Of a stretch of DNA of 64,000 nt, positions 52,647 to 62,126 are shown in pieces. Within the stretch, counting starts at the first letter, position 1. Each line of letters begins with the position of its first letter. Under the pieces are notes generated by a model that did not search any database, had not been told where the DNA came from, and saw nothing but the letters and a program-made list of their open reading frames with translations. The position numbers were made by a program, and so were the translations under genes. Origin of the DNA: an uncultured Faecalibacterium sp. (GTDB taxonomy: Bacteria > Bacillota > Clostridia > Oscillospirales > Ruminococcaceae); the NCBI GenBank assembly GCA_937907025.1, contig CALESJ010000022.1:1-64000 (forward strand), given 5' to 3'.

Positions 52647-54758
52647 ATGACACGCAAGGTGGCTGGCTTTGGTTTTGCCTTTGCAATGGCAGAGCTGGCC
52701 GCAGTGTGTCTGCCGCCGTTGGCTGTGCTGCTGACGGCGGTTTTTGTTGTTCCGCTCATTTTTATCTGTTGCCTGCATACCCGGCGTTATTTGCGTTTCG
52801 GGCCGGTTTTCCTGGGTGCGGTGCTCGGTGCAGCCTGGGTGCTGGCATTCCGGTTTATCACCATCAATCCGGCAACCGCTCTGGCCGGGCAGACGGTAAC
52901 GGCAAAGGCCGTTGTACTCACCGACGCCGAGGCTTCTTACCAGGACGGCAGCCTGCGCGGCACGCTGCGTTTTGTGGAACTGAACGGGGAACCCTGTCAC
53001 CTCAAAGTCAACTGCGGCGCTTTTCCGGCTGCAGAACCGGGCGACTGTTTCACGGCCACATTCACGCTGCAAACCATCACATCCGACAAGTACCGCCTGA
53101 GCAACTACGCCGACGGTGTGTATCTGGAGGCAGAATACGAAGGCGGCTATCTGCCGTTGTCCCCATCCCGAAATCCGGTGTTTGCCCTGTACCGGCTGCG
53201 CACGGATTTGACCCATGCGCTTTGCGTCTGGATGCCTCACGACCTGGGCGGTATCGAAGCCGCCATGCTGTTGGGAGATAAAAGCCGGCTGCCGCAAACC
53301 GTGGAAGATGACTTCCGTGCAGCGGGTGTGTCCCATCTGCTGGCCATTTCCGGGCTGCATCTTTCCCTTTTGTGCGGATTGCTTTCTACCGGTGACCAGC
53401 GTTTTCGCTTTTTCCGGCCCTATCTTGCGCTACAAGCTGCTCTGACAATCTTCTATATGGCGTTGACCGGGCTTCCTGTTTCGGTGCTGCGCGCCGGAAT
53501 GATCTACCTGGTGTCCCTGCTGGGATATGCCTTGCTGCAGCCGCCGGATCTGCTGACCTCTCTGGGACTGGCCGCTGTGCTGATCAGCCTGCCAAACGCC
53601 TATGCCGTTTGTGACATCGGCTTCCAGCTTTCTTTCTGCGGCGTGCTGGGGGTACAGGTTAGCGGAGCCCTTGGACGCTGGCAGCGGCGCAAACTGCTGC
53701 CGGAAGAACCATCCGCGCAACCCCTTCGTTACCGCGTCACCGCACAACTTCTCAGGCTGCTTGAAATTCTGGAAACCGCTGCACTGGCTTCACTGGCCAC
53801 GCTGCCGGTTTTGCTGGCAAACGGCTTGTCGGTGGGCGGCGCTGCCGTTCCCGCCAACCTGCTGACGGTCTGGATGCTGCGCCCGGCCCTGATTCTGGGA
53901 TTGTTGGTTCTGGCGGCAGCGGCGATTCCCTGGCTGGGGCCGCTGCATCATTTGCTCAGTCTGCTTCTTTCGGTGTGGTTGTCGGGGATGTATGCGCTGG
54001 TTCATTGGTGTGCCAGGTTGCCTTTTGCCAGGCTGTATCTGCCGCGCCGGTACACATTGTTTGTATGGTGTGTGCTGGTTTGTCTTGGCCTTGTATTCTG
54101 GGCAAGACGGCGCATTGCCTGGTATCCCGGTGCTGCCGGGGCCTGTCTGCTGGCGGCAGTCTTTCTGGGTGTTTGCCTGCAGAAAGATGTGGTTCGTGTA
54201 CAGATGGTCGGAACGGCGGGTAACGCCTGTGTTGTTGTCATTCAGAACGGCCAGGCAGTAATTCTTTTCCGCGGCGGAGCGGCCAACCTCCATGCAGTCC
54301 ACGACTGTCTGGCAGAAAACGGCGGACCCGCGGAGTATACCGTGTTTGATTTAAGACAGGACCCGCAGCCGCTGGATTTTTCGGATTCGGAAACCGTCGT
54401 CACTCTGTCTGATATGGGAACCGCCGCTTCATCCGTGACAGTATCGCCGGGACTGTCTGTTGATTGCTTCCGCTCCACGGATGGGAACCTGTGTGTGGTC
54501 CAGGCCGGAGAGTACCGCATCGGCACCGCAACCGGGAACCCGGACCCGCCATCCCGGATTCAGGTGCACCTTTTGTGTGCCGCCGGCAGTTTGCCGGATT
54601 GTCTTTCCGCGGATGCCGTCATGATAAACACCCTTTCGCCGCGCTGGCTGGCGGAATGGGATGGCCCGTTTTTGTATGTGGGCGAAGAACCCGCGGCGAT
54701 CATCCGCCCGGGAACAAGCGTTGTATTTGAGGAGGGCAAGGCCATTGCTGTACAGTGA
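52647..54758 (+). CDS. comEC: ComEC/Rec2-like membrane protein
   Basis: 703 residues. N-terminal helices, a DUF4131-like soluble part (about 60-180), and the Competence channel domain (about 195-490; GVSHLLAISGLHLSLLCGL is diagnostic) with many membrane helices. The C-terminal part (about 505-700) sits where ComEC has a metallo-beta-lactamase domain, but no HxHxDH motif is present, so that domain looks degenerate. ComEC carries single-stranded DNA across the membrane. The start follows the phosphoribosyltransferase stop by 6 bases. Whether this organism takes up DNA is unknown. Confidence 0.88.
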   Translation: MTRKVAGFGFAFAMAELAAVCLPPLAVLLTAVFVVPLIFICCLHTRRYLRFGPVFLGAVLGAAWVLAFRFITINPATALAGQTVTAKAVVLTDAEASYQDGSLRGTLRFVELNGEPCHLKVNCGAFPAAEPGDCFTATFTLQTITSDKYRLSNYADGVYLEAEYEGGYLPLSPSRNPVFALYRLRTDLTHALCVWMPHDLGGIEAAMLLGDKSRLPQTVEDDFRAAGVSHLLAISGLHLSLLCGLLSTGDQRFRFFRPYLALQAALTIFYMALTGLPVSVLRAGMIYLVSLLGYALLQPPDLLTSLGLAAVLISLPNAYAVCDIGFQLSFCGVLGVQVSGALGRWQRRKLLPEEPSAQPLRYRVTAQLLRLLEILETAALASLATLPVLLANGLSVGGAAVPANLLTVWMLRPALILGLLVLAAAAIPWLGPLHHLLSLLLSVWLSGMYALVHWCARLPFARLYLPRRYTLFVWCVLVCLGLVFWARRRIAWYPGAAGACLLAAVFLGVCLQKDVVRVQMVGTAGNACVVVIQNGQAVILFRGGAANLHAVHDCLAENGGPAEYTVFDLRQDPQPLDFSDSETVVTLSDMGTAASSVTVSPGLSVDCFRSTDGNLCVVQAGEYRIGTATGNPDPPSRIQVHLLCAAGSLPDCLSADAVMINTLSPRWLAEWDGPFLYVGEEPAAIIRPGTSVVFEEGKAIAVQ

Positions 54759-55782
54759 AAACGAACTCAAAAAACAGCTGAAAGCCGGATGCTCGGTTTT
54801 TTATTTCTATGCCGGTGACGAGGCACTGGTCCGCAGTGCTGCTGCCAAGGTGGAAAAGGCCTTGTCGGAAGATGACCCCGAAACCACCGTGCTGGACGGC
54901 CCCACCCCCAGTGTGGAAGAGATCGTGCTGGCCGCCGGTACTATCTCCTTCTTTGGGGGAAAGCGCCTGGTCATGATGCCGCTGGTGCGGCCTTCGGCTT
55001 ATTCGGATAAGGACCTGCAGGAGTTCTGCGATACGCTGGCCGATACCGAAAACGCTGTCTTTGTGCTGACCAGCGTGATGGAAGAAAAATACGGCAAACT
55101 GCGTCCGGGCAAGCGGGAACAGAAACTGATTTCCGCCTGTGAGAAGATCGGCTATTGCGTGCAGATTGCCAAGCCCAACCGGGCGGCTTTGCAGCAAATG
55201 GCCCGCGCCTGGGCCGAGGAGAGCGGTGCCAAGTTTGCTCCCGGCGCCGAGAGCATGCTGTTGGACCGCTGCGGAGAAGACCAGTTCCTGCTGTACAGCG
55301 AGATCGATAAGCTGGCCGCATTGGCCAACTACGGTACCATCACCACCGAGATGATCCAGCAGCTGGGCACCGTGACCCTGGATGCGGATACCTTCGATAT
55401 GGTCAAGCTGGTGGCTGCCGGCCGCACACGTCAGGCACTGGAAAAGCTGCAGACCCTGCTGGAATTGCAGAACGATCCTGTACTGATTGCCGGTGCGCTC
55501 ATCAGCAATTATCTGGATGTATACCGGGCTTTTCTCACCAAGAAAAGCCGCCGGCAGCTCAGCGATATGGCCAAGGACTTCGGGTATATCGGCAAATGGA
55601 ATTACCGGTTGGGCAATGCGGAACAAACCGCCGCCCGGTATGACCGTGCCCGGCTGGAGCAGAGCCTGCGCGTTCTGCAAAAGCTGGATACCGACCTGAA
55701 GGGGAGCCGCCTGAGCGCCGACCTGCTTTTGCAGAAGGCGCTCTGTGAGCTGGGCCTGTGCAGTTCCGGGAGGCGCCAATGA
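54745..55782 (+). CDS. holA: DNA polymerase III subunit delta
   Basis: 345 residues. Clamp-loader delta subunit. VFYFYAGDEALVRSAAAKVEKAL at the start, central AAA+-like lid without an active ATPase site, C-terminal collar domain (GALISNYLDVYRAFL). TTG 54745 follows GAGGAGGG by 8 bases and lies inside the end of comEC, the comEC-holA order seen in many bacteria. Confidence 0.93.
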   Translation: MLYSENELKKQLKAGCSVFYFYAGDEALVRSAAAKVEKALSEDDPETTVLDGPTPSVEEIVLAAGTISFFGGKRLVMMPLVRPSAYSDKDLQEFCDTLADTENAVFVLTSVMEEKYGKLRPGKREQKLISACEKIGYCVQIAKPNRAALQQMARAWAEESGAKFAPGAESMLLDRCGEDQFLLYSEIDKLAALANYGTITTEMIQQLGTVTLDADTFDMVKLVAAGRTRQALEKLQTLLELQNDPVLIAGALISNYLDVYRAFLTKKSRRQLSDMAKDFGYIGKWNYRLGNAEQTAARYDRARLEQSLRVLQKLDTDLKGSRLSADLLLQKALCELGLCSSGRRQ

Positions 55783-56378
55783 AACTGACCATTCGTCCCG
55801 CGGTTATTGTGGAAGGCCGGTATGACGCTGCCCGGTTGGCCAATCTGGTGGATACCATGATTCTGACCACTGACGGGTTTGCCATCTTCAAGGACAAGGC
55901 ACGGCAGAACCTGTTCAAACAGACAGCCCGCGCCCGCGGCCTTATCGTGCTGACCGATTCGGATGCGGCCGGGTTCAAAATCCGCCATTTCGTCACCAAT
56001 ATTGTTGGCGCCGCCTATGTGCGGCAGGCGTATGTGCCTGCCATCGCCGGCAAGGAGAGCCGCAAGGCAGAACCCGGCAAGGAAGGTTTGCTGGGGGTGG
56101 AGGGCGTTGCGGATGAGCTGATTCTGCAAGCCTTGCAGACAGCCCTGGCATCGGTGCCGGACACGCAGGATACAGCTGCGGAAAATCTGCGCCCCATCAC
56201 CTACACCGATTTGTATGAATGGGGAATTTCCGGCACAGCCAACAGCGCCGAACGCCGGCGTGCGTTGCTTTCCCGCCTGGGGCTTCCGCCACGGTTGAGC
56301 AAAAAGGAGCTCCTCTCGGTGCTCAATACCCTGTATACCTACGACAGCCTGGATGCCGAACTGCATCAAATGTCGTAA
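55779..56378 (+). CDS. rnmV: ribonuclease M5
   Basis: 199 residues. Toprim nuclease that matures 5S rRNA. The Toprim motifs are VIVEGRYDAARL (catalytic Glu) and VLTDSDAAGFKIR (DxD); the C-terminal DUF4093-like part follows. Coupled to holA by an ATGA overlap. Confidence 0.93.
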   Translation: MKLTIRPAVIVEGRYDAARLANLVDTMILTTDGFAIFKDKARQNLFKQTARARGLIVLTDSDAAGFKIRHFVTNIVGAAYVRQAYVPAIAGKESRKAEPGKEGLLGVEGVADELILQALQTALASVPDTQDTAAENLRPITYTDLYEWGISGTANSAERRRALLSRLGLPPRLSKKELLSVLNTLYTYDSLDAELHQMS

Positions 56379-56388
56379 ACAAAAAAAC

Positions 56389-58302
56389 TTACTGCAATTG
56401 CTCCAGTTCCTTCATCCACAGCGCATTGCAGGCATCGCTGGGCATCCGCCAGTCGCCACGGGGCGAAAGGGTGACCGAACCGACCTTGGGACCGTCAGGC
56501 AGGCAGCTGCGTTTGAACTGCTGGGCAAAGAATCGCTTGTAGAAGTTGCGCAGCCAGTACAGCAGCACATCTGCAGTGTATTTGCCGTCAAAGGCTGCCT
56601 GGGCGATGTGATAGATCTTGGCCGGGCCGAAGCCGAAGCGCAGCACATAATACAGGTAGAAGTCGTGCAGCTCATAAGGCCCAACCAGCTTTTCAGTCTG
56701 CTGGCTGATGGTGCCGTCCTCGGCAGCAGGCAGCAGTTCGGGGCTGACCGGTGTGTCCAGAATATCCAGCAGAACATCCCGCAGCGCTTCACTGGTGCAG
56801 GTGTCGGCCACATACCGGACGATGTGCCGCACCAGCGTTTTGGGGATACCGGCGTTTACACCGTACATGCTCATGTGGTCGCCGTTGTAGGTGGCCCAGC
56901 CAAGCGCCAGCTCGCTCAGGTCGCCGGTGCCGATGACAAAGCCGCCGTTCTTGTTGGCATAATCCATCAGCTCCAGCGTCCGCACGCGGGCCTGGCAGTT
57001 TTCAAAGGTGACGTCATAGGTCTTGTCATCCTGACCGATGTCGGTAAAATGGCTCTGGACCGTATGGGTGATGTTGATCTCCCGGAACTGTACTCCCAGC
57101 GCTTCGCAGAGGATCTCTGCATTGGAGCGGGTACGCTTGGTGGTGCCAAAGCAGGGCATCGTGATGGCCACAATATCCTGGGGACTTCGTCCCAGAACCC
57201 GGCAGGCACGCACGGCGGCCAGCAATGCCAGGCAGGAATCCAGGCCGCCGGAAATACCGATCACCCCGCAGGCGGCATGGGTATGCTCCATGCGCTTGGC
57301 CAGACCTTCGGCCTGAATACGCAGAATCAGCTCGCAGCGCTCACTGCGGGTATCGGTGTCACTGGGAACAAAGGGCGTGGGGGAGAAGGTGCGGCTCAGC
57401 GGGGCATCGGTCGTGAGCAGGTCAAACGGAACCGTGGTGTATCCGGCGGTTTCCGGCTCAAAGGTCGTATTGCGCAGGCGTTCCTGGCGCAGGCGGCTCA
57501 CATCCAGTTCCGTCATGGCCCGGCCATCCACAAAAGGCTCGGCCTGGGCCAGAAGGGTACCGTTTTCGGCAATCAGGTCGTGACCGGCAAAGGTCATATC
57601 GGTGGTGCTTTCTCCGTGGCCGGCATCGGCGTACAGGTAACCACACAGCAGACGGGCACTCTGGCCGCAGACCAGTTCCCGGCGATAAGCGGCCTTCCCC
57701 ACGGTTTCATCGCTGGCGGAAAGGTTGGCAATCACCGTTGCCCCGGCCAGTGCGTGGCGGCAGCTGGGCGGAACGGGAGCCCAAAGGTCTTCACAGATTT
57801 CAACCCCCAGCACAAAGTCCGGCATCCTGCGGCAGGCAAACAGCAGGTCGGTTCCGAACGGCACTTCCTGCCCGGCAAACGTAACGGTACGCACCTGCCG
57901 CGGCCCCGGCAAAAAATGACGCTTTTCGTAGAATTCGGCGTAGTTGGGCAGGTGCGTCTTGGGAACCAGACCCAGCAGATGGCCGTCGCAGACCACAGCC
58001 GCACAGTTGTACAGTTTGCCGCCCAGCTGCGCCGGCAGGCCAACCACCGTCACCAGGTTCATTCCCAGGCTGGCTTTCAGAACCTGCTTTAACGCCTCTT
58101 CGGTCCCTTCATACAGGGTCTGCTGCAGGAACAGATCGCTGCAGGTGTACCCTGTCAGACAAAGTTCCGGCAGGCACAAAAGCCGTACCTGGTTGTCCTT
58201 GGCCTGTTTCATGGCCTCAATCACGGCCTGGGCATTGAACTCACAATCGGCCACACGCAGGGCCGGGCTGACCGCTGCACAGCGGAGAAATCCATATCGC
58301 AT
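56389..58302 (-). CDS. nadE: glutamine-dependent NAD synthetase
   Basis: 637 residues. N-terminal nitrilase-type glutaminase (about 1-290; Glu in LCLPELCLTGY, Lys in PKTHLPNYAEFYE, Cys in GVEICEDLWAP) that feeds ammonia to the C-terminal synthetase (about 300-630; ATP loop GISGGLDSCLAL). Last step of NAD synthesis. Convergent with rnmV; its own promoter lies in the divergent region. Confidence 0.96.
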   Translation of the reverse strand: MRYGFLRCAAVSPALRVADCEFNAQAVIEAMKQAKDNQVRLLCLPELCLTGYTCSDLFLQQTLYEGTEEALKQVLKASLGMNLVTVVGLPAQLGGKLYNCAAVVCDGHLLGLVPKTHLPNYAEFYEKRHFLPGPRQVRTVTFAGQEVPFGTDLLFACRRMPDFVLGVEICEDLWAPVPPSCRHALAGATVIANLSASDETVGKAAYRRELVCGQSARLLCGYLYADAGHGESTTDMTFAGHDLIAENGTLLAQAEPFVDGRAMTELDVSRLRQERLRNTTFEPETAGYTTVPFDLLTTDAPLSRTFSPTPFVPSDTDTRSERCELILRIQAEGLAKRMEHTHAACGVIGISGGLDSCLALLAAVRACRVLGRSPQDIVAITMPCFGTTKRTRSNAEILCEALGVQFREINITHTVQSHFTDIGQDDKTYDVTFENCQARVRTLELMDYANKNGGFVIGTGDLSELALGWATYNGDHMSMYGVNAGIPKTLVRHIVRYVADTCTSEALRDVLLDILDTPVSPELLPAAEDGTISQQTEKLVGPYELHDFYLYYVLRFGFGPAKIYHIAQAAFDGKYTADVLLYWLRNFYKRFFAQQFKRSCLPDGPKVGSVTLSPRGDWRMPSDACNALWMKELEQLQ

Positions 58303-58334
58303 GTATACTCACCCTTTGAACAGTCTTTGTCTGT

Positions 58335-58363
58335 ATGATACCACAGGAGCCCAGCCCCCGCAA
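58335..58363 (-). promoter_or_regulatory. nadE promoter
   Basis: Minus strand: TTGCGG (58363-58358), a 17-base spacer and TATCAT (58340-58335). Confidence 0.65.
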
Positions 58364-58402
58364 CCGTTACCTGAAAGATATCTGACAAAAAGTAAAATAT
58401 AG

Positions 58403-58431
58403 TTGACATAATGTAAGGCGCTTGCTATACT
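58403..58431 (+). promoter_or_regulatory. promoter of the XRE-DUF6773-CPBP genes
   Basis: Consensus TTGACA (58403-58408), a 17-base spacer and TATACT (58426-58431). It leaves a leader of about 100 bases before the first start codon. Confidence 0.8.
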
Positions 58432-58536
58432 GTACCTGTAAGCAGAAGCCCCAGCGCGCGGAACTTCTGCCTGCAGCAAAGCCGCTTTTTTTGCAAGGCG
58501 GCCTCCATTTCATCCCTGCCGCAAGGAGGCGGAACC

Positions 58537-58740
58537 GTGGCCAAAAATCTGAAACTGAAAGCAGCCCGCGCCGAAAAGGATATGACCCAGGCGCAGCTGG
58601 CGCAGGCGGTGGGAGCGACCCGCCAGACCATCAACGCCATCGAAAAAGGGGAATACAACCCTACCATACGCCTGTGCCGGGCCATCTGCCGGGTGCTGGA
58701 CAAAACGCTGGACGAACTGTTCTGGGAGGAAGAAGAATGA
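58537..58740 (+). CDS. XRE-family DNA-binding protein
   Basis: 67 residues, almost entirely one Cro/CI helix-turn-helix: KLKAARAEKDMTQAQLAQAV, then GATRQTINAIEKGEYNPTI. Of the small YgzD-like group often found with membrane-protein partner genes. GTG start with AAGGAGG upstream. Coupled by ATGA to the membrane protein. Confidence 0.9.
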   Translation: MAKNLKLKAARAEKDMTQAQLAQAVGATRQTINAIEKGEYNPTIRLCRAICRVLDKTLDELFWEEEE

Positions 58741-59249
58741 AAAATCCCTTTCATATGGAGAACAAGTTGGATGAGATGCAGACCCAGAAGATGCTGACCA
58801 TCAACAACCGGGGCTTCTGGGGGACCTGGACGGCGTTGCTTATTGCCATCCTGGTCCAGGCGGCTGCCGATGTCCCGGCGGCGCAGTATATGGCCGAGTG
58901 GATTATCTTTATGCTGATGTGTGCTTACAGCCTGGTGGAATATCTGCGCAACGGCATCTGGACCACTTTCGACGTACATCCTACGGCAAAGACCAATGCC
59001 CTGTGGGCTGTGCTGGCCGGGGTGGCCGTCACGGTGTTTTATCTGGTGCGCAACAGTCGGCAGGACTGGTGGCAGTGGAGCTACTGGCCGGGGCCTGTCA
59101 TTGCAGGTCTGTTCACCTTCGCCCTGACTTTTGCAATCCTGCAAACCGGAGCCTGGCTGTACTACAAACGCCGAGGAACCCTGGACAAAGAAAGCGAGGA
59201 GCCGGAAGATTCCCCGGAGGCATCCGAACCCCATTCCCGCGAAGACTGA
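58737..59249 (+). CDS. DUF6773-like membrane protein
   Basis: 170 residues with four membrane helices (about 30-50, 54-73, 82-101 and 113-136) and an acidic tail. The start KNPFHMENKLDEMQTQKMLTINNRGFW resembles clostridial DUF6773-type proteins that follow XRE regulators. The function is unknown. Overlaps the XRE gene by 4 bases. Confidence 0.72.
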   Translation: MKNPFHMENKLDEMQTQKMLTINNRGFWGTWTALLIAILVQAAADVPAAQYMAEWIIFMLMCAYSLVEYLRNGIWTTFDVHPTAKTNALWAVLAGVAVTVFYLVRNSRQDWWQWSYWPGPVIAGLFTFALTFAILQTGAWLYYKRRGTLDKESEEPEDSPEASEPHSRED

Positions 59250-59287
59250 CCCCCTGTCCCTGAAAAACGAGAAAAGGAGTGTTTTCA

Positions 59288-60313
59288 ATGAAAGAACAGG
59301 CAAGAGAATATACCCGCAGGGAACTGCTGCTCTTTTTCCTGATTGCCTTTGGCCTGCCGTATCTCATGGGTATCCCTCTGGGAATTTGCCAGCGCAACGG
59401 ATGGGGGACCGACGCCTTCCCCAATGCCCAGATGTTTTACCCGGCAGCGGGGGCTATGATTGCGCTGTTGGTCACCCGCCGCGGAAAGCCCGGTATGACA
59501 CGCCGTTTTTATGGCTTTTTCCTGTTTATGACTCTGGTAATGGTGGGCTGCTGTGTCGGTGCCGTGGCAGCACCTGCCATGAACTGGACGACCATCTGCA
59601 GCTATGCCATTGTTATCGGCTGCATTCCGGCCTGGATTTTCCTGCTGACCGAAAAGAAGCAGAATCGTCAGGCCAGCGGCCTTGGCTGGCATGGCGGATG
59701 GAAAGCCCTTTTGTATGTGCTGCTGTTTATTGTGCTGCGCACCGTATCGGTGTTTCTGTCCGTTATTCCTTCCGGTGAGTTGGGCGAATATCTCTCCTAC
59801 TGGGCCACACCGGCTCCCTGGGTGATTCTGGTTGTCCTGATCCCCAATTTCTTTTTCAGCTTTACCGCCTTCTTCGGGGAGGAGTACGGCTGGCGCTATT
59901 ACCTCCAGCCCCGCCTGCAACAGAAGTTCGGTCCTCGGTTGGGCGTTCTGCTTCTGGGGGTACTGTGGGGAGTCTGGCATCTGCCCCTGAACCTGTTTTA
60001 TTACAGCCCGGAAACCTCCCTGCAAAGCTTTGTGTCCCAAATCATCGCCTGTGTGGCCCTGGGCGTTTTCTTTGCCTGGGCATATCTCAAGATCAACAAC
60101 ATCTGGGTGCCGGTGCTGCTGCACTATTTCAACAACAATCTGATCGTGGTGTACACCAACTCCTCCAACATCAGCAACCAGGTTATTCGCTGGTCGGATG
60201 TACTCATTACTTTGGTTCTGTATGCGGTACTGTATATGCCGGTGCTTGCCTCCAAGGTTTTTACCCGCCGGCCGCAGATCCTGCCGGACTCCGAACAGCC
60301 TGAAAACAGCTGA
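59288..60313 (+). CDS. CPBP intramembrane metalloprotease
   Basis: 341 residues with about eight membrane helices. The CPBP/Abi motifs are present: FFGEEYGWRYYLQPRL (EExxxR), GVLWGVWHLPLNLFYY (FxxxH-type) and the final HYFNNN. Members process prenylated peptides or serve as bacteriocin self-immunity proteins. AAAAGGAG precedes the ATG; 38 bases after the DUF6773-like gene, in the same transcript. Confidence 0.88.
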   Translation: MKEQAREYTRRELLLFFLIAFGLPYLMGIPLGICQRNGWGTDAFPNAQMFYPAAGAMIALLVTRRGKPGMTRRFYGFFLFMTLVMVGCCVGAVAAPAMNWTTICSYAIVIGCIPAWIFLLTEKKQNRQASGLGWHGGWKALLYVLLFIVLRTVSVFLSVIPSGELGEYLSYWATPAPWVILVVLIPNFFFSFTAFFGEEYGWRYYLQPRLQQKFGPRLGVLLLGVLWGVWHLPLNLFYYSPETSLQSFVSQIIACVALGVFFAWAYLKINNIWVPVLLHYFNNNLIVVYTNSSNISNQVIRWSDVLITLVLYAVLYMPVLASKVFTRRPQILPDSEQPENS

Positions 60314-60326
60314 ACCTATAAAAAAA

Positions 60327-60378
60327 CTCCCTGCCTGAAATCTGTGCCAACGCACGTTCCCGGCAGGGAGCTTTTTTA
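60327..60378. terminator. terminator between convergent genes
   Basis: CTCCCTGCC (60327-60335) pairs with GGCAGGGAG (60362-60370), with T6 after and A7 before, so it can act in both directions. Confidence 0.88.
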
Positions 60379-60388
60379 TAAGGAACTT

Positions 60389-60844
60389 TTACAGGGCAAA
60401 AGCTTTGCGCAGAGCAGCCAGTGCCACATCCTCGTCCTGCTGACGTACCAGCAGGGAAATATCCAGGTCACTGGTGGTGATCAGGACCACTTCCACATTG
60501 GCCTGTGCCAGAGCCTGCAAGGCGCGGGCCGCCACGCCGCAGCTGGTGACCATCTCTTCGCCGAACAGATTGATTTTGCTGTATCCGCCGGAGATCAGCG
60601 GCGGCTTGCTCTTGACAGCGTCGGGCAACGCCACCATCACGGCGGTGAAGTTATCGTAACTGGTAGTAAAGCTGAAATCCACCTCGCTGCCGCGGGGAGC
60701 ACTCTGGCAGATCATATCCACTACGATGCCCGCCTTGGCAAAGACATCCAGATGTTCGGCCAGACTCTGGGCACTGTACTGTGCCCCGGGAAAGGTGGTG
60801 AGCATGATGTTCTGCTCGCTGCTGATCTTGCTTACGCCATACAT
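60389..60844 (-). CDS. free-standing double-ACT protein
   Basis: 151 residues, two ACT domains and nothing else. The layout resembles the regulatory tail of aspartate kinase: ISSEQNIMLTTFPGA opens ACT 1, SKINLFGEEMVTSCGVAARALQAL and the ITTSDLDISLLV segment belong to ACT 2. ACT domains bind amino acids such as lysine or threonine. It is the last gene of the asd-dapA-dapB-capA transcript. The partner enzyme is unknown. Confidence 0.83.
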   Translation of the reverse strand: MYGVSKISSEQNIMLTTFPGAQYSAQSLAEHLDVFAKAGIVVDMICQSAPRGSEVDFSFTTSYDNFTAVMVALPDAVKSKPPLISGGYSKINLFGEEMVTSCGVAARALQALAQANVEVVLITTSDLDISLLVRQQDEDVALAALRKAFAL

Positions 60845-60887
60845 GATTCCTCAGATCCTTTCTGTGATCCGGGTCGGGAAAACCCGT

Positions 60888-62126
60888 TTACTCCAAAACC
60901 AAAAATTCAGGGTCGATACTGCTTTCCAGCACCTGTTGTATGTAGGCACGGTCCAGGGGAAAGCAACCGTGCGCGGCTCCCAGTTCGTCGGTGTAATCCC
61001 GGAAAAGATAAACCCGGATGTCCGCATATCCGTTTTCATACTGGGTCACAATGGGAACCAGTTTCGGGTCCTGCAGCACAGTGACGCTGCTTCCGTCCGG
61101 CTGTGTCGTCTTTTCAAAGTCAACACTCAGAATGGTACCGATCATATTATCGGGAGAAGACTGGGCGCTGATGAAATTTCCCAGGGAATAGGCCACAAAC
61201 ACCGGCCGGCCGTCTTCGGCAGTCAGCCATTCAGCGGTCTGCGTCACATGGGGATGGGTGCCGATGATCAGGTCCGCGCCCTGGTCGGCCAGCCACTGTG
61301 CCTTTTCACGCTGTCCTTGCGTTACCTCATGACTTCCTTCCACGCCCCAGTGGCAGCTGACCACCAGCACGTCGCAGTTGGGCCGCATCCGGGCCATCTG
61401 GCTGGAAATTGTTTCGGTATCATCCAGATATATGACCCCATGCTGCGCATCAGCCGGGGTGGGCAGGCCGTTGGTGTATTCGGTGTAGGAAAGATAACCG
61501 ATGGTCATGCCGTTGACGGTCTGGTAGCTGAGCCCGTCGGAATCGGCAGCCGCTTCCTCGGTCAGGGGATAGAACCCCGCTGTCACCACATCATCAGGCA
61601 TCCCGTCCCAGTGCTCCAAGGAGGATTCGATTCCCCGGGCTCCTTTGTCATAACTGTGGTTGTTGGAATTGCTGAAAACCCGGAATCCGACATCATACAG
61701 GGCATCTGTGATACCCGTGGGCGTAGAGAACATTGGATAGCCGGAAGGTTCAAAGGCATCATTGACCAGTGTTTCCTGATTGAGCCAGTTCACATCAAAC
61801 CCGGCATAAAAATCCCGCAGATTCTCATAAGCAAAGGTAAAGTCATACCCATCCCGGCCATTTTCCTGCGCCCGGCGGCGGGCCTGGTTATAAAGGCCCT
61901 CATGGATCAGGTTGTCACCGCTGGCCGAAAACCGCACCGTTTCCACAGTAGGGGTCGGTTCCGGCGTGGGGGAGGGGGTGGCGGAAACCATCGGCTCCCC
62001 GGCGGGTGTGGGCACCGCTTCGGATACGGAGGAGTTTTCCGCGCCCTGTGTACCGCACCCGGCCAGAGAAAGCAGCAAAGCAGCGGATACGAATCCGGCT
62101 GCCAGCGCTTTATATTTTATACGCAT
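60888..62126 (-). CDS. CapA-family lipoprotein
   Basis: 412 residues. Lipoprotein signal with lipobox LAGC (Cys near residue 24), a Pro/Thr-rich linker, then a CapA/PgsA-type calcineurin-like domain: FSASGDNLIH, SNSNNHSYDKG, VVSCHWGVE and IIGTHPHVTQ. Anchored outside the membrane. PgsA-type proteins belong to poly-gamma-glutamate export, but no pgsB/pgsC is here, so that role is unsupported. Overlaps dapB by 10 bases. Confidence 0.88.
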   Translation of the reverse strand: MRIKYKALAAGFVSAALLLSLAGCGTQGAENSSVSEAVPTPAGEPMVSATPSPTPEPTPTVETVRFSASGDNLIHEGLYNQARRRAQENGRDGYDFTFAYENLRDFYAGFDVNWLNQETLVNDAFEPSGYPMFSTPTGITDALYDVGFRVFSNSNNHSYDKGARGIESSLEHWDGMPDDVVTAGFYPLTEEAAADSDGLSYQTVNGMTIGYLSYTEYTNGLPTPADAQHGVIYLDDTETISSQMARMRPNCDVLVVSCHWGVEGSHEVTQGQREKAQWLADQGADLIIGTHPHVTQTAEWLTAEDGRPVFVAYSLGNFISAQSSPDNMIGTILSVDFEKTTQPDGSSVTVLQDPKLVPIVTQYENGYADIRVYLFRDYTDELGAAHGCFPLDRAYIQQVLESSIDPEFLVLE

